64,000 bases of DNA from Coriolopsis trogii (lineage: Eukaryota > Basidiomycota > Agaricomycetes > Polyporales > Polyporaceae). The DNA is taken from positions 310,001 to 374,000 of the forward strand of contig JAHYIO010000036.1 of assembly GCA_020543525.1 (NCBI GenBank), written 5' to 3'. How positions within the stretch are numbered: position 1 is the first letter of the stretch; the number at the start of each line of letters is the position of its first letter. A program made the position numbers and the translations under genes. The notes below the pieces were generated by a model. The model was not told where the DNA came from and made no database searches. It saw only the letters and a program-made list of their open reading frames with translations. This document shows positions 9,182-19,891 of the stretch, one piece after another.

Positions 9182-10962
9182 ATGTTCATCTCCTCCTCAA
9201 GATCTCATTCTGATGCCACCAGCAACTTCGATATCAATGGTGTTCATTTCACTCCGCGCTCCAACTTGAAGAAATACCATGACAACTTGTCGAGCCAACG
9301 GGACAATGTGAAAGCGACGGAGAAGCAAGTAGACAGCTTCCAGCCGTTGGAAGAGCCTCGAGATGGTCGCATACACTTCCAATATCCTGAAAAGCTCTCC
9401 GACTCTCTTGGTAATATGGGTCCGGAGTCCTCGACCGATTTCTTTGCCCTAACCAGCGGCCAAGTTGACGCCGCCTTCAGTAATTATCAACCAACTGCAG
9501 GGCAAAAATATGAGAGTCATTCGGATCCGGATCTAGTCAGCTTCACAACTCGTCCGTCTCCTTTGTGTTGACTCATGATGCTCCTTCTGTAGGCCGCTGG
9601 TTTGGACACCTTTCAGCAGAGGCAACTCCGAGTCACGTTATCCTTCGGCCAATTCGCCGAACGTAACACCAAAAGCTCATCCAGTAATTCCATTCGTGCC
9701 TCATTCCCTGGAGCTTTGAATTCCCCACTGAACTTGGATATCGCTTGGCGCACGGGATCTACAGCTCGGACTTTCATGAGCGCACGAGAACTCACCGTAG
9801 CAATCAAGGACGCGATAGGTAGCATTCATCGTCATTCTGCCACAAATATCCGCCGTTGACATATGTAGTACTTGCGTAGGACCTAAGCCCATCGAAGGGA
9901 AGGCGGGTATATCTCACCATGACCGCAGCGTTGGGAATGCCCCCTTTGTGGCCAAGACCGGAGTTGTGATCTTCTCTGACTCGGAGTTTCCGCACAATTT
10001 CGACTACAGTCCGATGGAAGCAGAGTCTAAGGCTGTATTGGTCAACGACGCATCCGAGCTCTTGTTATCTAGAGGCGAGCACAACATCTCCGTTAGCGTT
10101 AGCAGCGCCTCAGAGTCTGCTACGAAGGGCCAAGACGACCCGTGCCCAGAAGAGAGAACTGTGAGTTATTCTCTCGCCAACTTCCGTGATAGAATGCGTA
10201 CTGATTTCTATTGGATAGGAAACGTATTACTTCATGGCCTGCGAGATCCTGAGCGATCGTGCGGTTCATGGAGTACGTCACAATCTGGAGTCGGTCTACT
10301 GGGTCCTATTGTGGACCCTCCTGCGCCACGGAGAGTATGTACACCCCAAGTACACGCTCGAGGATTACAAGAACATCTTCACCTTCGGCGACGATAGACA
10401 GAGCTACAATAACAAGACAATGTGGCTCATTGAACGCGCTGCCCATATCACCTTCCCGAGATGCGCACCCTTGACGAAACTCATTCGGGCCTTCTCCAAG
10501 CGCGTTCTGAGGAGTATCGGCATCTCTTATATCCTGGATCCCGATCCCATGACACATGAGCAGGTTCTCGAAATCTTTGACGACGCTCTTCTCGAAGATG
10601 GATGGCCCGAACATGACTGCGCTCTGCGCTGCAAATGGCTGGATGACAGTATCTCACGAGGCGCTGTACGCGGCCTTGTACCGGACCTCCACGAACTCGA
10701 CTCAGCCACTTCCCCCGTTGACAACGACATTCGCCGTACGATGACACAACAGAACGAAGTGGCAGTGGTTCCTCCACATTCCGGCTTGTGCTCCGGCACT
10801 TCAACAACTTCGCGTTCTGCTCGGAAGCGGCGCATCATGGTCGAGGAGTCAGACGAACGTCACGAACCTGAATCGGGTCCGCCAACGCACACCGGCAGCT
10901 CCCGCCCCTCGAAGCGTCCTAAGACTGCATCAACGTCGGGATCGCCCTCTCCGAGTAGCTAA
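9182..10962 (+). CDS. FunK1 D, internally deleted, probable pseudokinase
   Basis: Exons 9182-9535, 9593-9818, 9880-10160 and 10219-10962 give an uninterrupted 534 residues. The protein passes directly from the N-terminal part (IAWRTGS) to FMSARELTVAIKDAIG. Against FunK1 C this removes about 340 codons between HTIS and TTFRSTREL, together with one intron. The catalytic loop reads HHDRSVGN (Arg lost, Asp208 kept) and the DFD motif has become NFDYS, so metal binding should fail. The C-terminal half (YYFMACEIL, HNLESVYWVLLWTLLRHG, a Ser/Arg tail with SKRPKTAST) is well kept. H and I carry the same deletion. A regulatory or decoy role is possible but is only inference; an expressed relic is the alternative. 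Confidence 0.7.
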
Positions 10963-11499
10963 AGCTCGAGAAGGGGCTCCGGCAAGGGAAGCGGCTCCCT
11001 GCATACTCGGGAAAGTTGAGCGGTTGTGGTGTAAGTAATATGCGCGCAGAAGCCATAGCCTGCAGGTCTTCGCTTGTCCGTGTACTATACACGACATACA
11101 TGTCATCTTGATTCTCGCAACTTATGGCAATTTAATTATATGAATCGAAGTCACATGAGTCCGTCGGGAGGTTTAAGGAGGAGGAGAAAAGCTCGACCTA
11201 CCGGCGCAATACGACAGTTGATGAAGGTGACATAGGCGCCGTAGTGTTCTCTTCCGCCCCATCAATGTCGCTATGATTCAGCTTCACTCTCTCGTTCTAC
11301 GGCTTTCGTAATGTGAATACAGCCCTCGTGAGTTTGATTTCATATTTGAATTGAACTGAGTACTCCTAGGGGAGAGCCACCTGAGATTGACTCGGAGGCT
11401 GTAGTCGGAGAAATGCAACGCTCAGCGCATATATGGAGGACCTCCGTGTTTTGTGTCAGAGGTCTTCAAGAGGAGACGCACTGTAGACATGCTGGCCTC
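10963..11499. other. Spacer downstream of FunK1 D
   Basis: The first part resembles the RG-rich coding tail of other FunK1 genes, reading past the stop, so the reading frame of D was probably shortened by a stop at 10960-10962. Nothing else is supported. Confidence 0.35.
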
Positions 11500-13230
11500 T
11501 GTCTTCAATTCGTGCCCACCTGCCATTTCACGCTGCTCGGCACTTGACATCCCATTCCGCGTCGAGGTTCACCATCTTGCCCACCGGAATTGCACACAGC
11601 CACTCGTACATCCTGTCGTTCTCCCCGCCAGCGCATATTTGAATCTCGTCCGTCGCAAGCTGACGTCCAGCCCTTCGCTCCCGGAACCAAGTCGCCCGCC
11701 TACACCGGCGCAAGTCCGTCTGGGTGTCGGAGGCTGATCTTTATGTTCGCGTCTCCGTCTCCAAGGGGAACAGCGTCGCGCGCGACGAGCCCAGCAATCT
11801 CGACCTCCTGTCCGATCATCACCGTTGTGGTCATCGTCCGCGTCGTCGTCTTAATCGGCTCTGAGAATTTGCGTCCCGGATCGGCCTGATGCGTGTCCTC
11901 TGCGCGTACGAGACCTTGAGGGCCATATCATACACTGTCGTCAGGTGACAGTGGCGGAACTACAGAGTGAAACGACTCACGTCAAAGGACGTCGTCGTGA
12001 CGAACCCGTCGTCCATGAATACCATCCCGGGCCCAGCGAGGAGCTCGTACTGGCTCGTGTTCTTCACCGTCCCTTCGATCAACGCCGCTGTCGTCGTCCG
12101 CGGCACACACACGTACTTGAGGTCCGCAGTGAAGTCGATGACCGCGATGGGCACTTTCTGGGCAATACCGTCGCTCGGGAGCGAAACCGCATCCTCCACG
12201 CGGTACGCGAGCGCAAGGGGGTTCCGATCCTCCGACGCACGATCAGGCACGACCGCATCCTCAGGTTCATGGTGCGTCCACTCCAGGCACCAAGCTAGAG
12301 CAAATTCCAACTGAGGCTCAGGCGCCACAGCGCGAACCCCGCCGAACGAAGACCACTCTCAGAGTTGGCGCCGTTGGCATTGGTCTTGGGGGTAGCAGAG
12401 TAGTGCGCGCTGCGGGCTTTGGATATGCAGGGGAGACCTTGAGCGGGTCGAATTTAGTCATAGAAAGACTCTGCAGGGACTGCGAGTTCCCTGTGGTGTG
12501 GGGCGTGCCAACCCTCTCTGATAATGTGCGTGATACTCGCTCGATATAGCAGGAATACCTCAGGGGACGTTTTGCCCCCGGACGTTGTCGCTCGGAGATC
12601 GTAGTATGGCTCCCACTTTGCCCCAGTAACCTGTGTAACGAAGCGAAAATAAGTGAACTCATCTTGTAATGAATGACGTCGAACGCACAGTATGTCAGTC
12701 GCAGCTCGACGTGGAGATCGCGCACGGCGAGGATCGGGACTACCATACCTCCAGCTGTCATCGCGGCGCGTTTGGTCAACCAAGTAGACGAGGGGTTGCG
12801 TGGGCTGGCCCGTGCCCAAGGTGCGCGGAAGATCGTCCAACATGTCGTACTCCTGCTGACGGACGTTCCGCTCGAGCTGGAATGCCTTGAGTTTTGCCGT
12901 GAGTTCCTTGATCTTCTCTGTGTTATTCGCGACATTGCCCTTTAGGCCTTGGCATGCCGCTTGGAACGCGAACGTCGGAAGCAAGGCCATGGATCCGGGG
13001 TTACTCTTCGAGGACTTGATTAGACATGCCGCTTATCTCGATGATGTTTCTACCACTCTTCACCCCGTTGTGATATAATTTCAGCAAACATTCGGTAAAT
13101 ATGAGAAGATAGTCTCACCCGCAGACCAAGTAGGAACGTGCCTGTGAATTGGGCCGTCGATGACTAGAAGATTGTCACCGCTTTCAAGGGTGCTCCCCTG
13201 CGTCGAGAGACACTACTATGTCGATGAACA
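11500..13230 (-). pseudogene. DUF4140/DUF4139-family relic 1
   Basis: Pieces of the family seen intact at 38346-40283 appear on this strand: an N-terminal relic near 13140-13230, QQEYDMLDDLPRTL, AKWEPYYDLRATTSG, YRVEDAVSLPSDG, VCVPRTTTAALIEGTVKNTSQYELLAGP and a C-terminal stretch. The pieces lie in different frames, the EYDRQIAAIERE coiled-coil segment is missing, and the N-terminal exon has lost its frame. I therefore call it a pseudogene. It follows the mini-FunK1 D just as relic 2 follows FunK1 I, so it belongs to the older duplication. Confidence 0.75.
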
Positions 13231-13499
13231 TAATCTGGAGCGATCAGGGGTCATGACTAGCTGAGGAGTTCGCGAGTACGCAAAGGGCAAGTGTCCGGAC
13301 GGCCCACCAGAAGAGTCAGGATCCGAAAGATTGAGATACCGACCACATAATGACCAACCACTGTCTGTGATGGAGAGGTGCTCAGAAGAACTGGAGAACC
13401 TGCGTCTCACGAGTTTCTGAACACCGCCTGGTCTCCCCTTGACTGACACCCCCCACCCCCGGCTCGTCTTTGCGTGCGATCGTCCAAGCGACACGCGTC
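13231..13499. other. Spacer before the TBC gene
   Basis: About 270 bases. The first 180 or so resemble 33310-33490, next to relic 2, and so mark the outer limit of the older duplication. It should also contain the TBC gene promoter. Confidence 0.4.
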
Positions 13500-15803
13500 A
13501 TGACCACGGATGCAAGCAGCATCTTGGCAGACCAAGGGCGCGAGACTAGCCCTGCCATAGCGCAGATGGCATTCGACCTCAGAGTCAGCAACGCTCGTGC
13601 GGGTGGGCTGGACTTCCGAGAACGGCCCAAGGAGCGGAAAGAGCGGAAAGCAGCTGGTAGCACGGATCGTCAGGATCCCCGGTCGCCTGTACTGGACAAC
13701 GAAAGCACTCCATTAGCATCTCGTTCGCTGACGACGGCACAGGTTGGTCGGCGAACGCCAAAGAGCCGTAAACCCAGCGTCAACTTACCATCCTTCGCGT
13801 CTCCTCTCTTTGGTTCGTTCGCTATTCAGCAGCAGAAGAAGCCCCCTGTTCCACCGGACGGTGGGAAGCCGACTGCTTCGACGGACGCTGCCCCTTCTAG
13901 TGCGCCTGTCACGTCGCAGCCTACCAAGCCCGGTTCTGTCCCGCTGGAGTCCATCATACCCGTCAACGCGAAACCTCCTACGCAATACCTGTCACGACAG
14001 TACACTCCCCTCACAGCGCGGGACTTCCACTTCTCCATAGCACTCCCGGGAGACACGTTGACTTTCTCGGGGCCGGGCGATGAGCGTAGCCACGAGGGCA
14101 TGACAGATCGTTTCGGGTTTATATACGACGTCGGGCGGTATGATGCCCTACTCCTTGTACGCGCTCGTGAATGCAAGAACACCGCGCCGGCGTGTCTGAC
14201 CGGCATCAAGATTGCCGATCGCCGGGAAGACAACAGCTGGCCTGAGGAGGAAGAAGATGTCGCGGCTACCGCGCTGGAGATCGTCAAGGACGCATGTGAC
14301 TGTGAGGCAGAGGACGACTCGATAAGCGTCAACTCCACAAGCACGCGTCCGACGGTACGCAGCATCCCTACCGGCGACTCGATGTCTACTACGTCGCAGC
14401 GGTCTCGCGGCGGGTCGCCTGCGTCGTCTCGGCGCCGGAAGCGCACGTCCACACTCCTGAGCGGTTCCACGGCCGCGACGATCAAGTCGTCTTCGTCCAT
14501 TCTGTCCGTCGACTCGGACACTCCCCGTCACATCTGCAGCAACACGATCCGGCGGCTGTTGCTCCAGCTCACCGACATTCACGATCAGCGCCAGGCCGCG
14601 CAACGCAAAGAGTGGGATACCTTCCTGAAGAACCGGAGCAAGGCTTCTGCGAGCAAGACCTCTGCGACGACGACTCGGGCCGCGATTGTCGGCGGGGCCG
14701 CGCAGTTGCTCGGTCTGGGGACGGCGGACGAGGCGGAGGAGCTCGAGCACAGCGAGGGCCTGATTGGCTTCGCGCAGTTCGGGCTGTCGTCGAGCAAGGA
14801 CGAGAAGAGAGAGTTTGATCGGCTGGTGCGGAACGGTATCCCGCTCGCGTACCGTGCGAAGGCGTGGTTGGAGTGCAGTGGGGCGCTGGAGATGCGCGAG
14901 CCAGGCGTGTTCGCTGACTTGCTGGCCGAGTGCGACGCCTCGAGCGGTGTGGTGCGGGAGATTGATAAGGACGTGTGTCGGACCATGCCTTTGAACATCT
15001 TCTTTGGGCGAACGGGTGCTGGAGTCGAGAAGTTGAGGAGGGTGTTGATGGCGTATAGCAAGTGAGTGGTCGTCTTTCCTTGTGCTTGGTGAAATGTCCT
15101 AACATCTCTGAACTCAGACGAAATCCTGCAGTGGGCTATTGCCAGGGCATGAATCTTGTCACGTCGACTCTCCTGCTGGTTCATGCTGACCAAGAGGAAG
15201 CGTTTTGGGTTCTTTCTGCCATCATCGAACGTATCCTCCCTGAAGACTTCTTCTCCCCGTCTTTACTGAGCTCGCGTGCATGCCCCCTCGTTCTGCTCAA
15301 CTACGTGCAGGATCTGATGCCGAAGCTGTCTGCCCACCTGAAGAATCTCGGGGTAGATCTCGGGGCGATATCCTTTTCTTGGTTCCTTTCGCTCTTCACA
15401 GACTGTCTGCCTGTCGAGGTCAGTGCCGCTCTTTTCGCCAGAATGGCCTTGGACTGATGAGTAACAGACTCTGTTCCGTGTTTGGGACGTTTTCATGGTC
15501 GATGGGTTTGACGTTCTGTTCCGCGTCGCTTTTGCTATTCTACGGACGAACGAGCAGGAGCTCTTGCGATGTTCGTCCATCCCCGCGGTGTACGTCGCGC
15601 TCGAGAGTCTGCCCAACCGGATGTGGGAGGCAGACCGGCTTCTTCAGGTATGCCTTTGCGACCTGGCCTGCTTTCACTCATTGCTTACGCATGCTAACTT
15701 TTCTGGTTAGGCGGAAGCAGATTTGCGAGGGACGATTGTGCACAGCGACATCGTGAAGAAGCACGATGCTCATATTGTCCAACTTCGAGAGTTCATGGCC
15801 TGA
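13500..15803 (+). CDS. TBC-domain Rab GTPase-activating protein
   Basis: Exons 13500-15061, 15118-15418, 15468-15647 and 15711-15803 give 711 residues. TBC proteins stimulate GTP hydrolysis by Rab GTPases in vesicle traffic. The N-terminal 170 residues are low complexity (Ser, Pro, Lys), followed by a RFGFIYDV segment. The TBC domain spans about residues 440-690: NGIPLAYRAKAWLECSGA, the arginine-finger motif IDKDVCRT near 486, the glutamine-finger motif YCQGMN near 530, then LFRVWDVFMVDGFDVLFRVAFAIL. The start is the first ATG; a TTG 30 bases upstream is not used. It stands alone between two duplicated FunK1 blocks and has no second copy in the window, so it marks an insertion or a boundary between blocks. 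The specific Rab partner cannot be read. Confidence 0.92.
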
Positions 15804-16684
15804 TACGATCTACGCATGGACCTATACTATATCATCTAGAGAGGGATACCCTCCCGCATGATTTGACAGGGAGCATTGTTTGACTTGTACATCATACATT
15901 AGACGCCATCTGTCCAGTAGAGACATGTAGTATTCTGGGCGACAGGTTGCATCTCACGTCCTCATACATGTGTGTGGATGGTCTGCAGTGGACGCGCGCC
16001 GGTTTTTATAGCTCAGGCTCAGTAGACATCATTTCAGCAAAAGACATCATGTTGAACCTTTGTTCCAGTCTTGTCGTTTCGACGATGGTTAAGAAGCCAC
16101 GACAGTTCGGCGGAGATCGGACCGTTGGCACACTGAACATTAGGCGCTGGGACACCTGGTTCGTTTCTGAATCGTTTTAGCCGAGGTCATACACTCCTTT
16201 GTCCAACCATTGTCGACCTGTTCTGACTATCCCCAAATTCCAGCGCGTGAGTCACGCAACCGCGGAAACATCATTGTCTTACTACTCACGTATATATTTA
16301 CCGTCACAGTGTCCCTGCTGCCGCAACCTACGCGCCACCTGCGACGACGGTCTCGGTGCTCTAAGAAACCTGATCCGTAGTCACACATTAGCATCAACGT
16401 GCGTGCATCTTCCTGACTGTGCGTAACCAGAGCTAACGTCCAAATACAGACTGCTTTTCAAGGCTCAGATAGAATTCCTCTCCAAGCTCCGTATTGATTA
16501 GTTCAAGTCCTTGAGGCTGTTGTCACAAGGTATGGCCACGCTTGTGGTGCCCGGCCCATGCGTTGGTTGATACGCGAACTTGCCCGTGATGCGGATTCCT
16601 TTACTAATCCGCTCGGCGCTTCTACCACAGGTCATTGTTCCTTCCCATCCACCCTTTCCGACTCAGCAGTCCCACCCGCCTCCA
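15804..16684. other. Intergenic region upstream of FunK1 E
   Basis: About 880 bases with no supported gene. A stretch at about 16419-16442 (TGTGCGTAACCAGAGCTAAC) resembles 74-97, upstream of the truncated FunK1 A, and may be part of a shared FunK1 promoter. Confidence 0.35.
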
Positions 16685-16690
16685 TATAAA
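16685..16690 (+). promoter_or_regulatory. TATAAA directly abutting the FunK1 E start codon
   Basis: TATAAA is followed immediately by ATG 16691. As in C and G, codon 20 of the frame is a second methionine that a TATA-directed transcript would reach first. Confidence 0.35.
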
Positions 16691-19529
16691 ATGTCCATCT
16701 CAACAGCGTCTATGAGCAGCTGCCTGTTGCGCTCATGTAGCCCAGGTATGACTTCCAAATCCTCTCCCCGTGTCCAGAAGTCCTCGGCTGAGCCAAGGAC
16801 CCGCAAAGACACCCTCAGGGAAGCCCAGTTCGAAGGCTGGGCTAAGGAGCTCACAGACCGCGTTCGCACCTGGGAACGCGACTTTGACTCGTTTCTGTCG
16901 ATGTTCGTGCCAAGCTCAGCTCCCCCCGACGTCCCTCTTTCCGCTGGTTACGGTGCCGCCTTCTCGTCCTACACACCAAGCAGAGGTAAAGAAGTCCAGA
17001 GCTACGACGGACTGGTAAGTTCTCATGCGTTACTTTGGTGTCATCTGGCTGACCTCTGGTTAGTTCGAAGGCTTGGAATCAGTCGTTTCCAGTTTTCCTT
17101 CGGACAAGAAGCCCTCGTTCTATGCCAATCACAAGAAACAATTACTTTTCCCCTTCTCCTCCTTCAAGCATAACCATCACACCATCTTCCCCGACATCGC
17201 CGTCTCCGTTCCTGGGCGCAGCCTCGAGGATGCGAGCTGGCGCGACACCGCCATATTCATCGAGGCGAAGGGCGGCGAGGATCAGGATCCCTACGATAAA
17301 AATGGCATGTGTCATTGCGAAGTTCTGGCGCAGATGGCGGTCGGCGCTCGTGGGCTTGTTGTCGCTCACGGACTCCTCGCTGCCTATGTCATCGGCGTAT
17401 TTGGACACAACGTCAGGATAGTCCGGTACGATCACTCAGGTGTCGTCGCGTCTCCCCCCTTCTCTATCAGCCAAGAGCCCGCCAAGCTGGCCCAATTCTT
17501 CTGGAAGTTCGCGCACCCCCATCAAGCGGTGTCCTTCGTTGGTTGCGACCCGACGACGCGCAGACTCGAGGCCTTCGAGCTCACTTGGATCCAGAAGCGC
17601 TTGAGGCGTGCGAAGAAGGATGCTCTCACCGATCCCCTGCTTTGTCGTCGAACCGAGGTCTACGACACACGCAACGGTACAAAACAATCGAAGGCTTATT
17701 TCCTCCTCCAGCTCATCGATATCAACGCCCGCCTGCTCTCGCGTTCCACCGCAGTGTGGCTGTCGATGCCAGATCCGCGTACTCTTATGACCGACGGCAC
17801 CTTGTCTCAATTCCCCCCACTCTCTGACGACCCCATTGAAGATATGGCGATTGTCAAGGAGTCATGGCGCCAAATCGTTCGTCAAAGCGAGTTGTCGTTC
17901 TACGAACGCCTCCAGAAAGCCATACCCGACAAGGACTGGTACGGCCTTCCTCGCCTCCTCTTCGGGTGCGACCTGGGCGAGGAGGAAGTGAAGGAGTGGA
18001 GGACTCACACAGAAGTTGAGACTGAGACGTATCAGGGGAAGGGGAAAGGGAAGGATCTCTCTTCCCTCCAGGAATTCCGGGCTTCTGCTGTGACCCCGGA
18101 ACCCCCAGCAAACACGGTCGTGCCGGCGGATCATGCGTCCTGGTCTACATTTCCTTTCAGAAGTGTGCCTGCAGAGCCTCGCACTCCCTCTGGATCCCAC
18201 AATCTCCATTTCTCGTCACCACTAACGCCACTCAGCTCTGAGGTGGACTTCGAGGAGTCTCATACACGCGATACCAGCCCCCGCCCTTCGGCGCCGGGCC
18301 CTTCTTCCTCTACAACATCGCTCCCGTATCCCCAGCATCAGACGTTCACATGGAGGGCTACAACGGATGGGGATGAAAAAGACGTTGCTCACGAGCGAAG
18401 CCACATGCGACTGGTCATCGGTACTGTCGGGCGACGTCTCACACGCTTCCGGAGTACTCGCGAAGCTATGACTGCAATACGCGACGCAATCAAAGGTATG
18501 TGGACTAGACAAGTCAAGGAGTCTCACGAAAGCTCATATGTTCTTTTCTCAGGACACAGGCTCGCCTGGGAGGAAGCCAAAGTCTTGCACCGAGACGTCA
18601 GTGTAGGCAACATCCTCATTGTGGAGAAACCCGGCGCGGATTCTTGGGTTGGGTTCCTCCACGACTTCGACTATAGTGCGATGGACGAGCTTCAGGTCGA
18701 GTGCAATATGCCAGGCGACTCCGAATCGACTCCCATGTCAACGTCGGCGTCGGATCCAGCGCGGACAAAGGATGGTGAAGCAGTTTTGAAGGAACGTACT
18801 GTGAGTGAACCATGTATACGGAAGCAAGAGTTAGGCTCACCTTGTACCTAGGGGACACAACACTTCATGGCCAGGGAGCTTCTTCTGCATCCCGGCATCA
18901 TACACACGGTCGCCCACGAGTTGGAGTCTTTGTTCTACGTATCCTGCTGGATCATTCTGCGGCATACGGCGCATGAACACCCGGCCGGCATCTCTGCTTG
19001 CAACGAGGCGTTCGTGATTGGGAACGATCGAGAGAGTGCCTACGCCAAAGCAGGGTTCATTCTCGACTGTCCGTTCACTGTCAAGGACAACCCGCCTTTG
19101 AACTTCCTCATCGACGGCTTCAGTCAACTCGTTCAAGGACAGATTGACAAGCGCAACCCAGTGCCTCTTACTTATGACGCTGTCTTGGAAGTGTTTGACG
19201 AGGCGCTCAATATAGACGGCTGGCCGGAGGATGATGCTGCTCTTGGTTACAAACTTCCGGACGACAGAACGCAGACTGTGAACACCCAGAAGAAGCGCAA
19301 GGGAAACGGCGAGGCTTCCACCTCATCGAAAAGGTCCAAGGCAACGACAGGGACAGCGAGCAGCAGCAAGAACACAAGAGGCACAAGCAAGAACACGAAA
19401 AGCAAGAGCAGCAAATCGGGGAGCGCGAGGGATAGGACCACCTCAGTAGCTAGCCACGCTCCGAACTCACGCCCACGAAGGAACATGTCATCGTCGTCGT
19501 CGCGTGGTGGGAAGGCTCAGGCATCGTGA
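16691..19529 (+). CDS. FunK1 protein kinase E, full length
   Basis: Exons 16691-17014, 17064-18495, 18553-18800 and 18852-19529 give 893 residues. Features in order: a Ser-rich N-terminus; the N-lobe region (IFIEAKGGEDQDPYDKNG, FFWKFAHP); SLPYPQHQTFTW; the catalytic loop HRDVSVGN (Asp600); HDFDYS; then GTQHFMARELL and HELESLFYVSCWIILRH; and a Lys/Ser-rich tail starting KKRKGNGEASTSSKRSK. It has one intron fewer than C and G: the segment before SLPYPQHQ is continuous. E is the most divergent of the three complete kinases, and its Ser/Pro linker at about 340-430 is longer. Its last exon matches that of FunK1 A, so the edge of the recent duplication falls inside this gene. Confidence 0.88.
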
Positions 19530-19891
19530 CGCTACAATGCCGTTTTCCTGATGTATTCACTATCTGAGCATGTACTTCTACACTCCGTGATATATTTGCA
19601 CATCACTGGTTGATACTATTATGTGCATCAGCGGGATGTCGCGCCCTTGTAAGGACTTGTACGAGACGCGGGTGATAAGTCAAGAGCTGCAAGTCAACGA
19701 TCTTGTACGAGAAGTCCAGACTTACACCTATGTGGGGCTCCTCAAGTCAAGAGCTTGCACTTCGTCCAATTCATCACGGATTACCCCGTGAGATTATGAG
19801 AGTCCTGGCCCTGTTAATTCGTCATCCAATACATCACAATGCCTGGGTATATAGTACATCGCACAAGCGACACGCCCCGAATGACCGTCGT
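19530..19891. other. Convergent spacer, copy 2
   Basis: Counterpart of 1032-1372 with a 21-base insertion. No gene is seen. Confidence 0.45.

Noticed and set aside
13470..13499. Earlier start of the TBC protein
   Set aside because: It begins with TTG; the first ATG is at 13500.
13826..15193. Minus-strand frames of about 180-230 codons over the TBC gene
   Set aside because: Antisense to a gene with clear catalytic motifs and spliced structure; no family resemblance.
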